Part shown: positions 7,966 to 16,899 of the stretch, one piece after another
How positions within the stretch are numbered: position 1 is the first letter of the stretch
Layout: each line of letters starts with the position of its first letter
NCBI RefSeq assembly: GCF_001999725.1
Contig: NZ_MDDP01000050.1
Location: 164,155-228,154, forward strand
Source: Cellulophaga omnivescoria
GTDB taxonomy: Bacteria > Bacteroidota > Bacteroidia > Flavobacteriales > Flavobacteriaceae
Length of the DNA stretch: 64,000 nucleotides
Direction of reading: 5' to 3'
The notes under the pieces: generated by a model
Told to the model about the DNA's origin: nothing
Seen by the model: only the letters and a program-made list of their open reading frames with translations
Database searches by the model: none
Made by a program: the position numbers and the translations under genes

Positions 7966-9381
7966 TTATTTGTAGCTTCTTGGTGCCAAAAAGCGTGCTG
8001 TAGTTGTTTCTACCAATTTATTATTGCTATACACTCCTATTTTAAGCTTGTCTTTATCACCATTTAAAGCTGCATTATTAATTTCTATAAATAATGTGCC
8101 TTCTGCCAGCTCTTGTGCTGGTACGTTAAAGTTTTTATGTGTAACCAGTTTAATTGTTCCTTTGTGGGATAGCAGTTTAAAACTAACATCTGTAACATCT
8201 TCTGTTGTTTTATTCACCAGTTTAAACGTATATACATTACTAATTATACTTCCTTCTTTATGCTCGTATAACTGACCTGGAAGTCGTAAAATATTTGCTT
8301 CTAAATCGTTTCTTAAAAACAGCATACCAATAAGCAATCCAATTAAAATTATTAAAACAGCCGAGTAACCTTTTAGTCTTGGTGTAAATTTAAACTTGGC
8401 TTTCTTTTCTATATTATCTTCACTGGCATACCTAATTAAACCTTTTGGCAAGTTTACTTTTTCCATTATGGTATTACACTCATCTATACAAGCAGTACAA
8501 TTAACACATTCTAGTTGCGTACCATTTCTTATGTCTATACCTGTAGGACAAACATTTACACATTGCGCACAGTCTATACAATCTCCGTGACCAAGTGCTG
8601 TGCGATCTTCATTTTTTCTAAACTTTTTTCTTCCATTTTGTCCTTCGCCTCTTTTATGGTCATACGCTACTACAATAGATTTATTATCTAAGAGTACACC
8701 TTGCATACGCCCATAAGGACAAGCTATTATACATACTTGCTCTCTAAACCAAGCAAAAACAAAATAGAAAACCGCAGTAAAAATCAACAATGAAATTATT
8801 GTACTGGTATGCAACAATGGTCCGTCTGTTATGTATTTAATTAGCGTATCACTACTAATTAAATACGCCAAAAAAACGTTAGCAATTATAAATGAGATGA
8901 TAAAAAAGATAATCCATTTGGTAACTCTTTTTCTTATTTTATCTGCATTCCATTTTTGCTTATCTAAACGCATTTGTGCGCCACGGTCACCCTCTATCCA
9001 ATATTCTATTCTACGAAAAACCATTTCTAAGAATATCGTTTGCGGACACATCCAGCCACAAAAAATACGCCCAAAAGCAACGGTAAAAAGAGCAATAAAA
9101 ACAACACCTATAATCATTGATATTACTACCAAATGAAAATCTTGTGGCCAAAAAGGAAAACCAAATATGTTAAAACGACGATCTATGACATTAAACAATA
9201 TAAATTGGTTGCCCTTTATTTTTATAAAAGGAGATACTAGTAAAAACAACAGCAAAGTGTAGCTAACAATTTTGCGATAATTGTAAAATTTGCCACTAGG
9301 TTTTTTAGGAAAAACCCAAGCTCTTTTGCCGTCAGTATCTATTGTACCAATAGAATCTCTAAACTTTTCATCTGCAGCCAT
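7966..9381 (-). CDS. ccoG: Cytochrome c oxidase accessory protein CcoG (FixG/RdxA)
   Basis: Membrane-bound 4Fe-4S protein of 471 aa needed for cbb3 oxidase copper loading; family members are thought to act as a copper reductase. Cys pairs at 108/112 (FCGWMCPQT) and 217/221 (CIIACPYG) sit in membrane-linked segments. Two ferredoxin clusters follow: C268-x2-C271-x2-C274-x3-C278P and C292-x2-C295-x2-C298-x3-C302. Five or so TM helices precede a C-terminal Ig-like periplasmic domain (about 370-471). It sits 30 nt after ccoP, in the order normal for this cluster. The CP signature and all cluster Cys are intact. Confidence 0.95.
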   Translation of the reverse strand: MAADEKFRDSIGTIDTDGKRAWVFPKKPSGKFYNYRKIVSYTLLLFLLVSPFIKIKGNQFILFNVIDRRFNIFGFPFWPQDFHLVVISMIIGVVFIALFTVAFGRIFCGWMCPQTIFLEMVFRRIEYWIEGDRGAQMRLDKQKWNADKIRKRVTKWIIFFIISFIIANVFLAYLISSDTLIKYITDGPLLHTSTIISLLIFTAVFYFVFAWFREQVCIIACPYGRMQGVLLDNKSIVVAYDHKRGEGQNGRKKFRKNEDRTALGHGDCIDCAQCVNVCPTGIDIRNGTQLECVNCTACIDECNTIMEKVNLPKGLIRYASEDNIEKKAKFKFTPRLKGYSAVLIILIGLLIGMLFLRNDLEANILRLPGQLYEHKEGSIISNVYTFKLVNKTTEDVTDVSFKLLSHKGTIKLVTHKNFNVPAQELAEGTLFIEINNAALNGDKDKLKIGVYSNNKLVETTTARFLAPRSYK

Positions 9382-9411
9382 TGTGTTGTTTTTACTAGTA
9401 ATACTCCGTTG

Positions 9412-10299
9412 TTATTCTTCTGTTGGTTCTGGTTTCCAAATTTCTCCTTGCGGTTCTTTAGGACTAGCAGGGGTTGTACCTTGTAATGTTAAAACATAAC
9501 TTGCTACCTGTGCACGTTCTAAAGGTTTTAATATTTGTTTCCAGGCAACCATACCTTTACCGTCTCTACCACCTTCAGATATGGTATTAAAAACATTTTT
9601 AATACCACCACCTAAAATCCAATATTCATCCGTAAGGTTAGGTCCTATACCGCCTCCACCATCTGCTATATGACAAGCAACACAACTTGTTTGATATATT
9701 TTTTCACCAGCTTTTATATCTGCAGTTTCAGTTAGCACCTCAACTGTATTAACATCTACCAAACCCTTAGCTGTTTTTTTGTACTCTTCTATTTCTATTT
9801 TGGCTGCAGCAACATCTTGCTCATACTCCAAAGCCTGGTCATAATCATTAAACACATGAAATCTTGCTAAATACACCACACCAAATATGATACCTGCATA
9901 AAAAAGGTACACCCACCAAGGCGGCAAATTGTTATCTAACTCTTGTATACCATCATAATTATGATCTAAAATTATTTCATGCTCTTCTTCCATAGGCTTA
10001 GAACCTAATAGTTTAGCATAAACTCTTTTCCCCCATTTCCACTCAAACTTTTTAGTATCTTCTTCTAAATACTTCTGTTTTGCTTCTTCTGGTAAGGTCT
10101 GGAACATTACATTTTCTATAGACCTAACTATTACTTCTGATGCTATTAAGATTAATAACACTAGTACTAAAAAACCTAAAACAATTGGGTAAGCAATAAA
10201 CGCTGGCTGGTCACCAGAATCTATAAAGTATTCCATTAATCCAAAAACGATAAAGAAAACTAGAGGTATCCTTATCCACCAAGGTGTCATATTTTTCAT
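9412..10299 (-). CDS. ccoP: cbb3-type cytochrome c oxidase subunit CcoP (single-heme form)
   Basis: Di-heme subunit III in Proteobacteria, here 295 aa with only one heme-c motif, CVACH at residues 206-210, and its distal Met in GKGMVAW near 247. Two TM segments lie at about 10-30 and 35-58 and a third at about 128-146 (PPWWVYLFYAGIIFG). The PPWW element marks CcoP. The long charged linker (about 60-125) replaces the usual arrangement. The single heme agrees with other Bacteroidota CcoP proteins as far as I recall. It passes electrons from periplasmic donors to CcoNO. The gene lies 4 nt after ccoQ. Confidence 0.93.
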   Translation of the reverse strand: MKNMTPWWIRIPLVFFIVFGLMEYFIDSGDQPAFIAYPIVLGFLVLVLLILIASEVIVRSIENVMFQTLPEEAKQKYLEEDTKKFEWKWGKRVYAKLLGSKPMEEEHEIILDHNYDGIQELDNNLPPWWVYLFYAGIIFGVVYLARFHVFNDYDQALEYEQDVAAAKIEIEEYKKTAKGLVDVNTVEVLTETADIKAGEKIYQTSCVACHIADGGGGIGPNLTDEYWILGGGIKNVFNTISEGGRDGKGMVAWKQILKPLERAQVASYVLTLQGTTPASPKEPQGEIWKPEPTEE

Positions 10300-10303
10300 A
10301 GTA

Positions 10304-10498
10304 TTATTCTTTTGTTAGGTTGGTTTTATCATCATCTTCTAGAGGTATATTACTTACCTCTTTAATATGCTCTTTTGTTGCTGTAAACACCCACCAAAAA
10401 AGTATGGTGAAGAACACAAAAAATATAAGTAGCGATATCATAGGATAAGTTGCTATACCCTCCATACTCTCCATATGTCCTTTTATAAATTTTAGCAT
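10304..10498 (-). CDS. ccoQ: CcoQ-like small cbb3 oxidase subunit
   Basis: A 64-aa protein with one TM helix (about residues 19-41, rich in Phe/Ile/Leu, FFVFFTILFWWVF) and a charged cytoplasmic tail. Position between ccoNO and ccoP, with 4-nt gaps on both sides, is the main ground for calling it CcoQ, which stabilises the oxidase complex. Sequence alone is weakly diagnostic. Confidence 0.78.
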   Translation of the reverse strand: MLKFIKGHMESMEGIATYPMISLLIFFVFFTILFWWVFTATKEHIKEVSNIPLEDDDKTNLTKE

Positions 10499-10502
10499 AA
10501 CA

Positions 10503-12701
10503 TTATTTTTTAGCTGTTGTTTCTTCCGTGTTTTTTATTTTAATATCTGTACCTAAACGCTGTAAGTAAGCTATTAGAGATACTATTTCTCTGTCTCTCA
10601 TTTCTACAAAAGGCTGTCCGCTATCTTTAGCAAACTTTTTATCTGCCTCGTAGCTCTTTGCAAAATCTGGATCTGTATATAAGTTCTTTTCTATTTTAGT
10701 AGCCTGTACATCCATAGATTTTTCTGCGTTAGCAATATCTTCTTCTGTATATGGTACACCAAGAGCTACCATTGCTTCCATTTTAGCTTTAATATTACTT
10801 CTATCGTGCTCATTACGAACAAGCCATTGGTAAGCTGGCATTATAGAGCCAGATGAGGTACTTTGTGGATCATACATATGGTTTAAGTGCCAATTGTCTG
10901 AGTATTTACCACCAACTCTTAATAAATCTGGACCTGTACGCTTACTTCCCCATAAAAAAGGATGATCATAAACAAACTCTCCTGCTTTGGCATACTCACC
11001 GTAGCGCTCTACCTCCCCTCTAAAAGGGCGAATCATTTGCGAATGGCAACCAACACAACCTTCTCTTATGTACAAATCTCTACCCTCTAACTCTAAAGGT
11101 GTATAGGGTTTTACACTAGTTATAGTTGGTATATTAGATTTTACCAATATTGTTGGTATTATTTGCACAATGCCACCAATTAAAATAGCCACAGTAGCCA
11201 ATATTGTTAACTGTACAGGCTTACGCTCTAACCAAGAGTGGTATGTTTCTCCTTTTGTTCTTTTTTTAGATACTCTTGTAAGAGGTGCAGCTTCTGCCAA
11301 CTCATCTTCTACTTTTTGTCCAGAACGCACTGTTTTAAACACATTATACAACATAATAAACGCACCTAATATGTACATACTACCACCTATTGCACGCATC
11401 CAGTACATTGGTATAATTTCTTTTACTGTTTCTAAAAAGTTACCATAAACTAATGTCCCATCTGGATTAAAATCTTCCCACATTAAAGCTTGTGTAAAAC
11501 CAGCCACATACATTGGCAATGCATAAAGAATAATACCCAAAGTACCTATCCAAAAGTGTGCATTAGCTAAACCTGTAGAATGTAATTTTGTTTTAAACAT
11601 TTTAGGTACCAACCAGTAAATCATACCAAAAGTTAAAAAGCCGTTCCAGGCCAATGCCCCAACGTGTACGTGTGCAATAATCCAGTCACTAAAATGCGCA
11701 ATTGCATTTACATTTTTTAATGATAGCATAGGACCTTCAAAAGTTGCCATACCATAACCTGTGATAGCTACTACCATAAATTTAAGCGTTGGGTCTGTAC
11801 GTACTTTATCCCAAGCACCACGCAAGGTTAAAAGTCCATTTATCATTCCACCCCAAGATGGTGCTAGTAACATTATAGAGAATGCCACTCCTAAGTTTTG
11901 TGCCCAATCTGGCAATGCAGAATACAATAAATGGTGAGGTCCTGCCCAGATATAAATAAATATTAAGGACCAAAAGTGTACTATAGATAACCTGTAAGAA
12001 TATACAGGTCTGTTAGCTGCCTTAGGCACAAAGTAATACATTAACCCTAAAAACGGCGTTGTTAAGAAAAATGCAACGGCATTATGCCCGTACCACCACT
12101 GTACCAATGCATCTTGTACACCTGCATAAACAGAGTAACTTTTTAAGGCACTAACAGGCAACTCCAAACTATTAAAAATATGTAGTACAGCTACAGTTAC
12201 AAATGTTGCTAGGTAAAACCAAATTGCTACATATAAATGTCTTTGTCTTCTGCGTAACATTGTACCAATAAGGTTCCAACCAAAAGCTACCCAAACAACA
12301 GCAATTGCAATATCTATAGGCCACTCTAACTCTGCATATTCTTTAGAAGTACTGTAACCAAGTGGTAGTGTAATAGCTGCAGCAACAATAATAGCTTGCC
12401 AACCCCAAAAGTTAAAATTACTTAGGCCATCACTAAACATACGTGCTTTTAGCAAACGTTGTGTAGAGTAATATACACCTGCAAAAATAGCATTACCTAC
12501 AAAGGCAAAAATTACCGCATTGGTATGTAATGGTCTTAACCTACCAAAACTTAACCATGAAATACCATCGGTTAAATTTGGGAAAAGAAACATAAAGGCT
12601 AATAACAGACCTACTGACATCCCTACAATACCCCAAAATATTGTAGCATAGAGAAATTTCTTTACGATTTTGTTATCGTAATAAAACTGTTGTACTTCCA
12701 T
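10503..12701 (-). CDS. ccoNO: Fused cbb3-type cytochrome c oxidase subunits I and II (CcoNO)
   Basis: Catalytic core of a high-affinity terminal oxidase that reduces oxygen to water, 732 aa. Residues 1-480 are the CcoN part with about 12 TM helices: heme ligand His in RPLHTNAV near 58, the CuB site WWYGHNAVAFF near 205, AGPHHLLYSALPDW near 255 and HVHVGALAWNGF near 345. The CcoO part follows, with one TM helix near 500-520 and a heme-c motif CVGCH at 549-553, followed by SQMIRPF and a distal Met in GSIMPAY. Fusion of N and O in one chain is typical of Bacteroidota. It sits 3 nt after ccoS. Confidence 0.96.
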   Translation of the reverse strand: MEVQQFYYDNKIVKKFLYATIFWGIVGMSVGLLLAFMFLFPNLTDGISWLSFGRLRPLHTNAVIFAFVGNAIFAGVYYSTQRLLKARMFSDGLSNFNFWGWQAIIVAAAITLPLGYSTSKEYAELEWPIDIAIAVVWVAFGWNLIGTMLRRRQRHLYVAIWFYLATFVTVAVLHIFNSLELPVSALKSYSVYAGVQDALVQWWYGHNAVAFFLTTPFLGLMYYFVPKAANRPVYSYRLSIVHFWSLIFIYIWAGPHHLLYSALPDWAQNLGVAFSIMLLAPSWGGMINGLLTLRGAWDKVRTDPTLKFMVVAITGYGMATFEGPMLSLKNVNAIAHFSDWIIAHVHVGALAWNGFLTFGMIYWLVPKMFKTKLHSTGLANAHFWIGTLGIILYALPMYVAGFTQALMWEDFNPDGTLVYGNFLETVKEIIPMYWMRAIGGSMYILGAFIMLYNVFKTVRSGQKVEDELAEAAPLTRVSKKRTKGETYHSWLERKPVQLTILATVAILIGGIVQIIPTILVKSNIPTITSVKPYTPLELEGRDLYIREGCVGCHSQMIRPFRGEVERYGEYAKAGEFVYDHPFLWGSKRTGPDLLRVGGKYSDNWHLNHMYDPQSTSSGSIMPAYQWLVRNEHDRSNIKAKMEAMVALGVPYTEEDIANAEKSMDVQATKIEKNLYTDPDFAKSYEADKKFAKDSGQPFVEMRDREIVSLIAYLQRLGTDIKIKNTEETTAKK

Positions 12702-12704
12702 AAT

Positions 12705-12905
12705 TTAATTCATCTTAGTTTGTTCGATTTTTTTACTTTCTTTAGTACTAGAGCTCTTTTGTACAAGTTCGTCTTCAAAAAGCATACGTATAGATGGTGT
12801 ATAAGAATCATCATACTGACCACTCTTTACCGATATTATAAATGCTAAAAAGAAAAACAGCGCCACTATAATACTTATAGACAGCAACACATAAATTACA
12901 CTCAT
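12705..12905 (-). CDS. ccoS: cbb3-type oxidase assembly protein CcoS
   Basis: A 66-aa single-TM protein: helix at about residues 4-24, then SGQYDDSYTPSIRMLFEDE, matching the CcoS pattern of a TM helix followed by a Gly-Gln-(Y/F)-D-D stretch. CcoS is required for inserting heme and copper cofactors into the oxidase. It is the first gene of the operon that runs down to at least 6804. An Fnr-type box and a -7 element lie just upstream (12926-12968). Confidence 0.9.
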   Translation of the reverse strand: MSVIYVLLSISIIVALFFFLAFIISVKSGQYDDSYTPSIRMLFEDELVQKSSSTKESKKIEQTKMN

Positions 12906-12925
12906 ACCTACCTGAATTTATAAGA

Positions 12926-12970
12926 CAAAATTACCGGCTATGCACTTCTTATAATATGATATATATCATA
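12926..12970 (-). promoter_or_regulatory. Fnr-type box and -7 element of the cco operon
   Basis: A perfect 16-bp palindrome TATGATATATATCATA (12955-12970) contains TGA-N6-TCA at 12957-12968. On the minus strand the element TAATTTTG (12926-12933) fits the Bacteroidota -7 consensus TAnnTTTG. Box centre to the last G is 36.5 nt, the same value as at the regulator gene, and puts the box near -42 as for class II Crp/Fnr activators. Confidence 0.72.
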
Positions 12971-13053
12971 CTTTAAAGAAATTTGAGAAAAAGATAGTTT
13001 AGTTTATTCTTAATAAGATTACTATAGTGATTAGCCTATGAAATAAAAGCTAG

Positions 13054-13061
13054 TATATTTG
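13054..13061 (+). promoter_or_regulatory. -7 promoter element of the porin gene
   Basis: TATATTTG matches TAnnTTTG and ends 27 nt before the ATG. A weak -33 candidate (TTA) lies at 13031-13033. The Fnr-type box further upstream is not at the activator distance from it. Confidence 0.55.
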
Positions 13062-13088
13062 AATAAACATTACAAATAGAGAACTACA

Positions 13089-14348
13089 ATGAAGTTATTG
13101 AAAAATGTATTTTTTACTACATTCCTAATTATTATACAGCAAGTAAATGCACAACAGTTTAATTTAGATGCAGAAATAAAACCTCGTTTTGAGTTTAGAA
13201 ACGGTTACAGCACCTTAAATTCTGATGCTGTTGATCCTGCTTCTTTTGTATCACAAAGAACTAGATTAAATTTTGGTTACAAAGGAACCGAATTTAACGC
13301 TTTTGTTGCTGCACAGAACGTTAGGGTTTGGGGAGATGCCGCTACATTGTCTACTACAGATGCTAATGGCATAACACTACAACAAGCTTGGGCTGAAGCT
13401 TTTTTAGGAAAATGGAGTTTTAAACTAGGAAGGCAACATATTGCTTATGATACAGAACGTATTTTTGGACGTGCAGACTGGAACCAACAAGGTAGAAGCC
13501 ACGACGCTCTTAAAATAAAATTTAAACCAAATGCAACTAACAGAATAGATATTGGTTTTGCGCTAAATGAAACGTCACAATCTATTTTTGAGGAAGATTA
13601 CACCTTAAATAACTATAAAAACTTTCAATATTTATGGTACAACACCAAGTTTAACAAAATAGGCTTAAGTTTTTTATTTTTAAATACTGGTTTTGCTTTT
13701 GATGATAATAATGAGCAAAAAATAGCGTACAACCAAACCATTGGTTTAACAAGTGCCTTAAATGATACTAGATGGAGTGCAAATGCATCAATTTATTTAC
13801 AAACTGGTAAAATTGAAAATTCAGATTTATCTGCTTTAAATGCTAGTGCAACCATAAACTACAGCTTAAACTCTGAGTTTTTAGTAGGGCTTGGAGCCGA
13901 GTATATGTCTGGTACAGATATGAACGAAACAACTGGCGATTTAAATTCTTTTACGCCTTGGTTTGGCACCAACCACAGGTATAATGGTATTATGGATTAT
14001 TTTTATGTTGGCAACCACAGCAACTCTGTTGGTTTAGTAGATATTAACGCTAAAATTAATTACAGTAAAAATAAGTTTTCTGTAAACTTGGCACCTCACT
14101 TTTTTAGTTCTGCTGCTACTATAGTAAATGGTAACGGTATAGAGCAAGATAGCTATTTAGGAACTGAAATAGACCTTACATTTGGTTACAAAGCATCTAA
14201 AAGTATACTTTTTAATGCCGGATACTCACAAATGTTTGCTTCTGATTCTATGGAAATTATTAAAGGAGGAGACGCCTCTATGACCAACAATTGGGCTTGG
14301 GCTATGATTACTTTTAAACCACATTTTTTTAGTTATAACGGCAATTAA
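13089..14348 (+). CDS. Alginate-export-family outer membrane beta-barrel (porin)
   Basis: A 419-aa outer-membrane protein: signal peptide (about residues 1-21, ending NAQQ), then a strand-rich barrel with alternating aromatic residues. The opening (FNLDAEIKPRFEFRNGY, FVSQRTRLNFGYKG) and WGDAATLSTTDANG, KLGRQHIAYDTERIFGR are the pattern of the alginate_exp / porin group. The name does not prove alginate transport; in Flavobacteriia such barrels beside cco genes have no set substrate. It ends in an aromatic-rich strand (AWAMITFKPHFF). It is divergent from ccoS and convergent with ccoI, separated from the latter by a bidirectional terminator. Confidence 0.82.
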   Translation: MKLLKNVFFTTFLIIIQQVNAQQFNLDAEIKPRFEFRNGYSTLNSDAVDPASFVSQRTRLNFGYKGTEFNAFVAAQNVRVWGDAATLSTTDANGITLQQAWAEAFLGKWSFKLGRQHIAYDTERIFGRADWNQQGRSHDALKIKFKPNATNRIDIGFALNETSQSIFEEDYTLNNYKNFQYLWYNTKFNKIGLSFLFLNTGFAFDDNNEQKIAYNQTIGLTSALNDTRWSANASIYLQTGKIENSDLSALNASATINYSLNSEFLVGLGAEYMSGTDMNETTGDLNSFTPWFGTNHRYNGIMDYFYVGNHSNSVGLVDINAKINYSKNKFSVNLAPHFFSSAATIVNGNGIEQDSYLGTEIDLTFGYKASKSILFNAGYSQMFASDSMEIIKGGDASMTNNWAWAMITFKPHFFSYNGN

Positions 14349-14367
14349 ACTTTAATGTTTTACGCAT

Positions 14368-14406
14368 AAAAAGAGCAGTTTTACAAATTGTAAAACTGCT
14401 CTTTTT
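14368..14406. terminator. Bidirectional terminator between porin and ccoI
   Basis: A 19-bp perfect stem with a single central base: left arm 14368-14386 (AAAAAGAGCAGTTTTACAA), right arm 14388-14406, flanked by A and T runs so it can stop transcription from both sides. It abuts the ccoI stop codon. Confidence 0.9.
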
Positions 14407-16782
14407 TTATTCTAATTTTTTACCTACTAAATTGGTTGCAATAGTAGTAAACAAAACAATACTTATAGAGCTTAAAGGCATTAATATAGCTGCAATAACA
14501 GGCATTAATTGTCCTGTAGTAGCAAAATACAAACCAATTAAATTGTATGACAATGAAAAACCAAAACTTAGTTTTATAATCTGCATTGCACTTTTAGATG
14601 CTTTAATATAATTATTTAACTCTTTAAATTTTGATGCATCTAAAATACCATCGCAAGCGGGAGAAAACACATTTACATTTTCTGATATAGCAATACCAAC
14701 ATTACTTTGTGCCAAAGCACCGGCATCATTTAAACCATCACCAACCATAAGTACTTTTTTACCTTGGTCTTGTAAACTTTTTATAAAGTTTAATTTATCT
14801 TCTGGTTTCTGATTAAAGTAAAGCGGAGTTAATTTAGGCAATAAAGCTTGTAAACGTTCTTTTTCTCCTTCATTATCACCAGATAAAACACCTAAATCCA
14901 AAGAGTTCTGCATTTCACTAAACAATTTAGATACACCTTTTCTGTATTGGTTACTAAAAACAAACTTGCCTTTATAAGCATCATTACTACTAATATACAC
15001 CGCTGTATTTTCTTGACCACTTACAGTACCGTTTCCTGCAAAATTTGCAGATCCTACTTTTATATTATTATCTTCTAAAACTCCTATTATCCCTTTTCCT
15101 AAATGTTCTTGATACTCATCCAAAGTTAAAATATCTTGTGCTGCTAATAAATTGTAAAGTGTTCTACTTAATGGGTGGTTAGAGGCTCTTAATGTATTTT
15201 TTAATAACGATTCTTCTTCTGCACTTAACGCCATACCCTCATAGCTAGCTGTGCTCTTTTGAGCTGTTGTTAAGGTACCTGTTTTATCAAAAATAGCTGT
15301 AGTTAACTGTGCTAACTGCTCTATAGTTTGTGTGTTTTTTAAATAGAATTTTTTACGCCCAAAAATGCGTAACATATTACCCAATGTAAATGGTGCTGCC
15401 AATGCTATGGCACAAGGGCAAGCAATGATTAAAACCGCAGTAAAAACATTTATAGCCTTACTACTGTCTATAAACATCCAAATAAATGTAGCTATAAAAG
15501 CAATACTTAAAACTGCAATTGTAAAACGCTCACTTATTTTATCTGTAATGGTTTGGAACTTGCTTGTTTTATCTACTGTAAAAACGGAATTCCCCCAGAG
15601 TTGCGTTAAATAACTTTGTGATACCGATTTTAAAGCTTCCATTTCTATTGCTCCTTGCAACTGCTTACCACCTGCTAAAATTTTATCGCCACTTGCCTTT
15701 TCAACAACTTCAGATTCACCTGTAACAAAGCTATAATCTATACGCGCATTACCTTTTAACACAATACCATCTACAGGTATTAACTCTTCATTTCTTATTA
15801 AAAGTTTATCTCCTTGCTTAATATCATACACTTGTACTGTTTCTTCTTCTCCTCCAGGCAAAATTCTAGTCACAGCAATAGGAAAATAAGACTTGTAATC
15901 TCTCTCAAAAGATAAAAAGGAATATGTTTTTTGCTGAAAAAATTTACCTAAAAGCAGAAAAAATATCAACCCTGTTAAACTATCAAAAAAACCAGTTCCC
16001 CAATCAAAAATAATTTCTAATGTACTACGTACAAAAAGCACTAAAACACCTAATGCAATTGGCACATCTATATTTAAAATTTTAGAGGAAATACTTTTGT
16101 AAGCAGATATTAAATAATCTTGTGCAGAATAAAAAACTACAGGCAATGAAAAAGCAAACATTAACCACCTAAACACATTTTTATACTGGTCTAACCAAAA
16201 CTCTTGTACTTCAAAATACTCTGGAAAAGACAAAAACATAACATTTCCAAAGGCAAAACCAGCTACTCCTAATTTATAAATAAGACTGCGGTCTACGCTT
16301 TTTTTACCTTTGCTATAATCCTCTAAAGAAATATATGGCTCATAACCAATTTTAGCCAATAAAATTACCAACTGCTTTAAACTTAATTCTTCTGGATTAT
16401 AAGCTATACGAACCATTTTTTTAGGAAAATCTACTTGAGATGATCTTACTGCTTTTGCTAATTTATTTAAGTTCTCTAAAACCCAAATACAAGAACTACA
16501 ATGTATATGTGGTATGTATAAATTTACTATTTGATGATTTTCTTCATTAAACTCTATTAATTTATCTAAAATTTTAGGAGAGTCTAAAAAGTTATATTTA
16601 TCCGCTACTTCATTTGGTGTGGCACCAGCAGCAGATTGTAAATCATAGTAATAAGTTAAGTCGTTAGACTCAAAAATTTCGAAGACTGTTTTACATCCAT
16701 TGCAACAAAAATGCTTACCTTTAAATACAATAGGTATTGTGTCACAATCATCTCCACAATGAAAACATTTTTCTTTTATCAT
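14407..16782 (-). CDS. ccoI: Copper-transporting P1B-type ATPase CcoI (FixI)
   Basis: Inner-membrane pump of 791 aa that exports Cu(I) for cbb3 oxidase assembly. N-terminal Cys-rich metal-binding region (CFHCGDDC, then CCNGC), an HMA domain with HCSSC near 95, TM helices, the CPC metal site at 455-457, the phosphorylation motif DKTGT at 499 and the hinge GDGLNDAGAL. The open frame begins at 16806 (MFWSKMLKM), but the likely promoter puts the transcript start near 16798, so the ATG at 16782 (MIKEKCFHC) or 16791 is the better start. It is divergent from the Fnr-type regulator and shares its box at 16835-16846. FixI/CcoI identity rests on the N-terminal CxxC domain and on context. Confidence 0.93.
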   Translation of the reverse strand: MIKEKCFHCGDDCDTIPIVFKGKHFCCNGCKTVFEIFESNDLTYYYDLQSAAGATPNEVADKYNFLDSPKILDKLIEFNEENHQIVNLYIPHIHCSSCIWVLENLNKLAKAVRSSQVDFPKKMVRIAYNPEELSLKQLVILLAKIGYEPYISLEDYSKGKKSVDRSLIYKLGVAGFAFGNVMFLSFPEYFEVQEFWLDQYKNVFRWLMFAFSLPVVFYSAQDYLISAYKSISSKILNIDVPIALGVLVLFVRSTLEIIFDWGTGFFDSLTGLIFFLLLGKFFQQKTYSFLSFERDYKSYFPIAVTRILPGGEEETVQVYDIKQGDKLLIRNEELIPVDGIVLKGNARIDYSFVTGESEVVEKASGDKILAGGKQLQGAIEMEALKSVSQSYLTQLWGNSVFTVDKTSKFQTITDKISERFTIAVLSIAFIATFIWMFIDSSKAINVFTAVLIIACPCAIALAAPFTLGNMLRIFGRKKFYLKNTQTIEQLAQLTTAIFDKTGTLTTAQKSTASYEGMALSAEEESLLKNTLRASNHPLSRTLYNLLAAQDILTLDEYQEHLGKGIIGVLEDNNIKVGSANFAGNGTVSGQENTAVYISSNDAYKGKFVFSNQYRKGVSKLFSEMQNSLDLGVLSGDNEGEKERLQALLPKLTPLYFNQKPEDKLNFIKSLQDQGKKVLMVGDGLNDAGALAQSNVGIAISENVNVFSPACDGILDASKFKELNNYIKASKSAMQIIKLSFGFSLSYNLIGLYFATTGQLMPVIAAILMPLSSISIVLFTTIATNLVGKKLE

Positions 16783-16803
16783 CTTTAACATTTTAGACCA
16801 AAA

Positions 16804-16877
16804 CAAAGGTCTGTTAAAGTGCTATTTTAAAATATGACAAATGTCAGGTTTTGATTTTAACATTAACCGTAAATTTG
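16804..16877. promoter_or_regulatory. Shared Fnr-type box with symmetrical -7 elements for ccoI and the regulator gene
   Basis: TGACAAATGTCA (16835-16846) has perfect TGACA/TGTCA arms. Rightwards, TAAATTTG (16870-16877) serves the regulator gene; leftwards, on the minus strand, GACCTTTG (16804-16811) serves ccoI. Both end exactly 36.5 nt from the box centre. One dimer could therefore activate both promoters, including the regulator's own. Confidence 0.72.
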
Positions 16878-16899
16878 TATTGTAAGCAAAAACAATGTT

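Noticed and set aside
12957..13061. Control of the porin gene by the cco Fnr-type box
   Set aside because: At the mirrored distance there is no TAnnTTTG (the closest sequence is TAGTTTAG), and the good -7 element at 13054-13061 is too far from the box.
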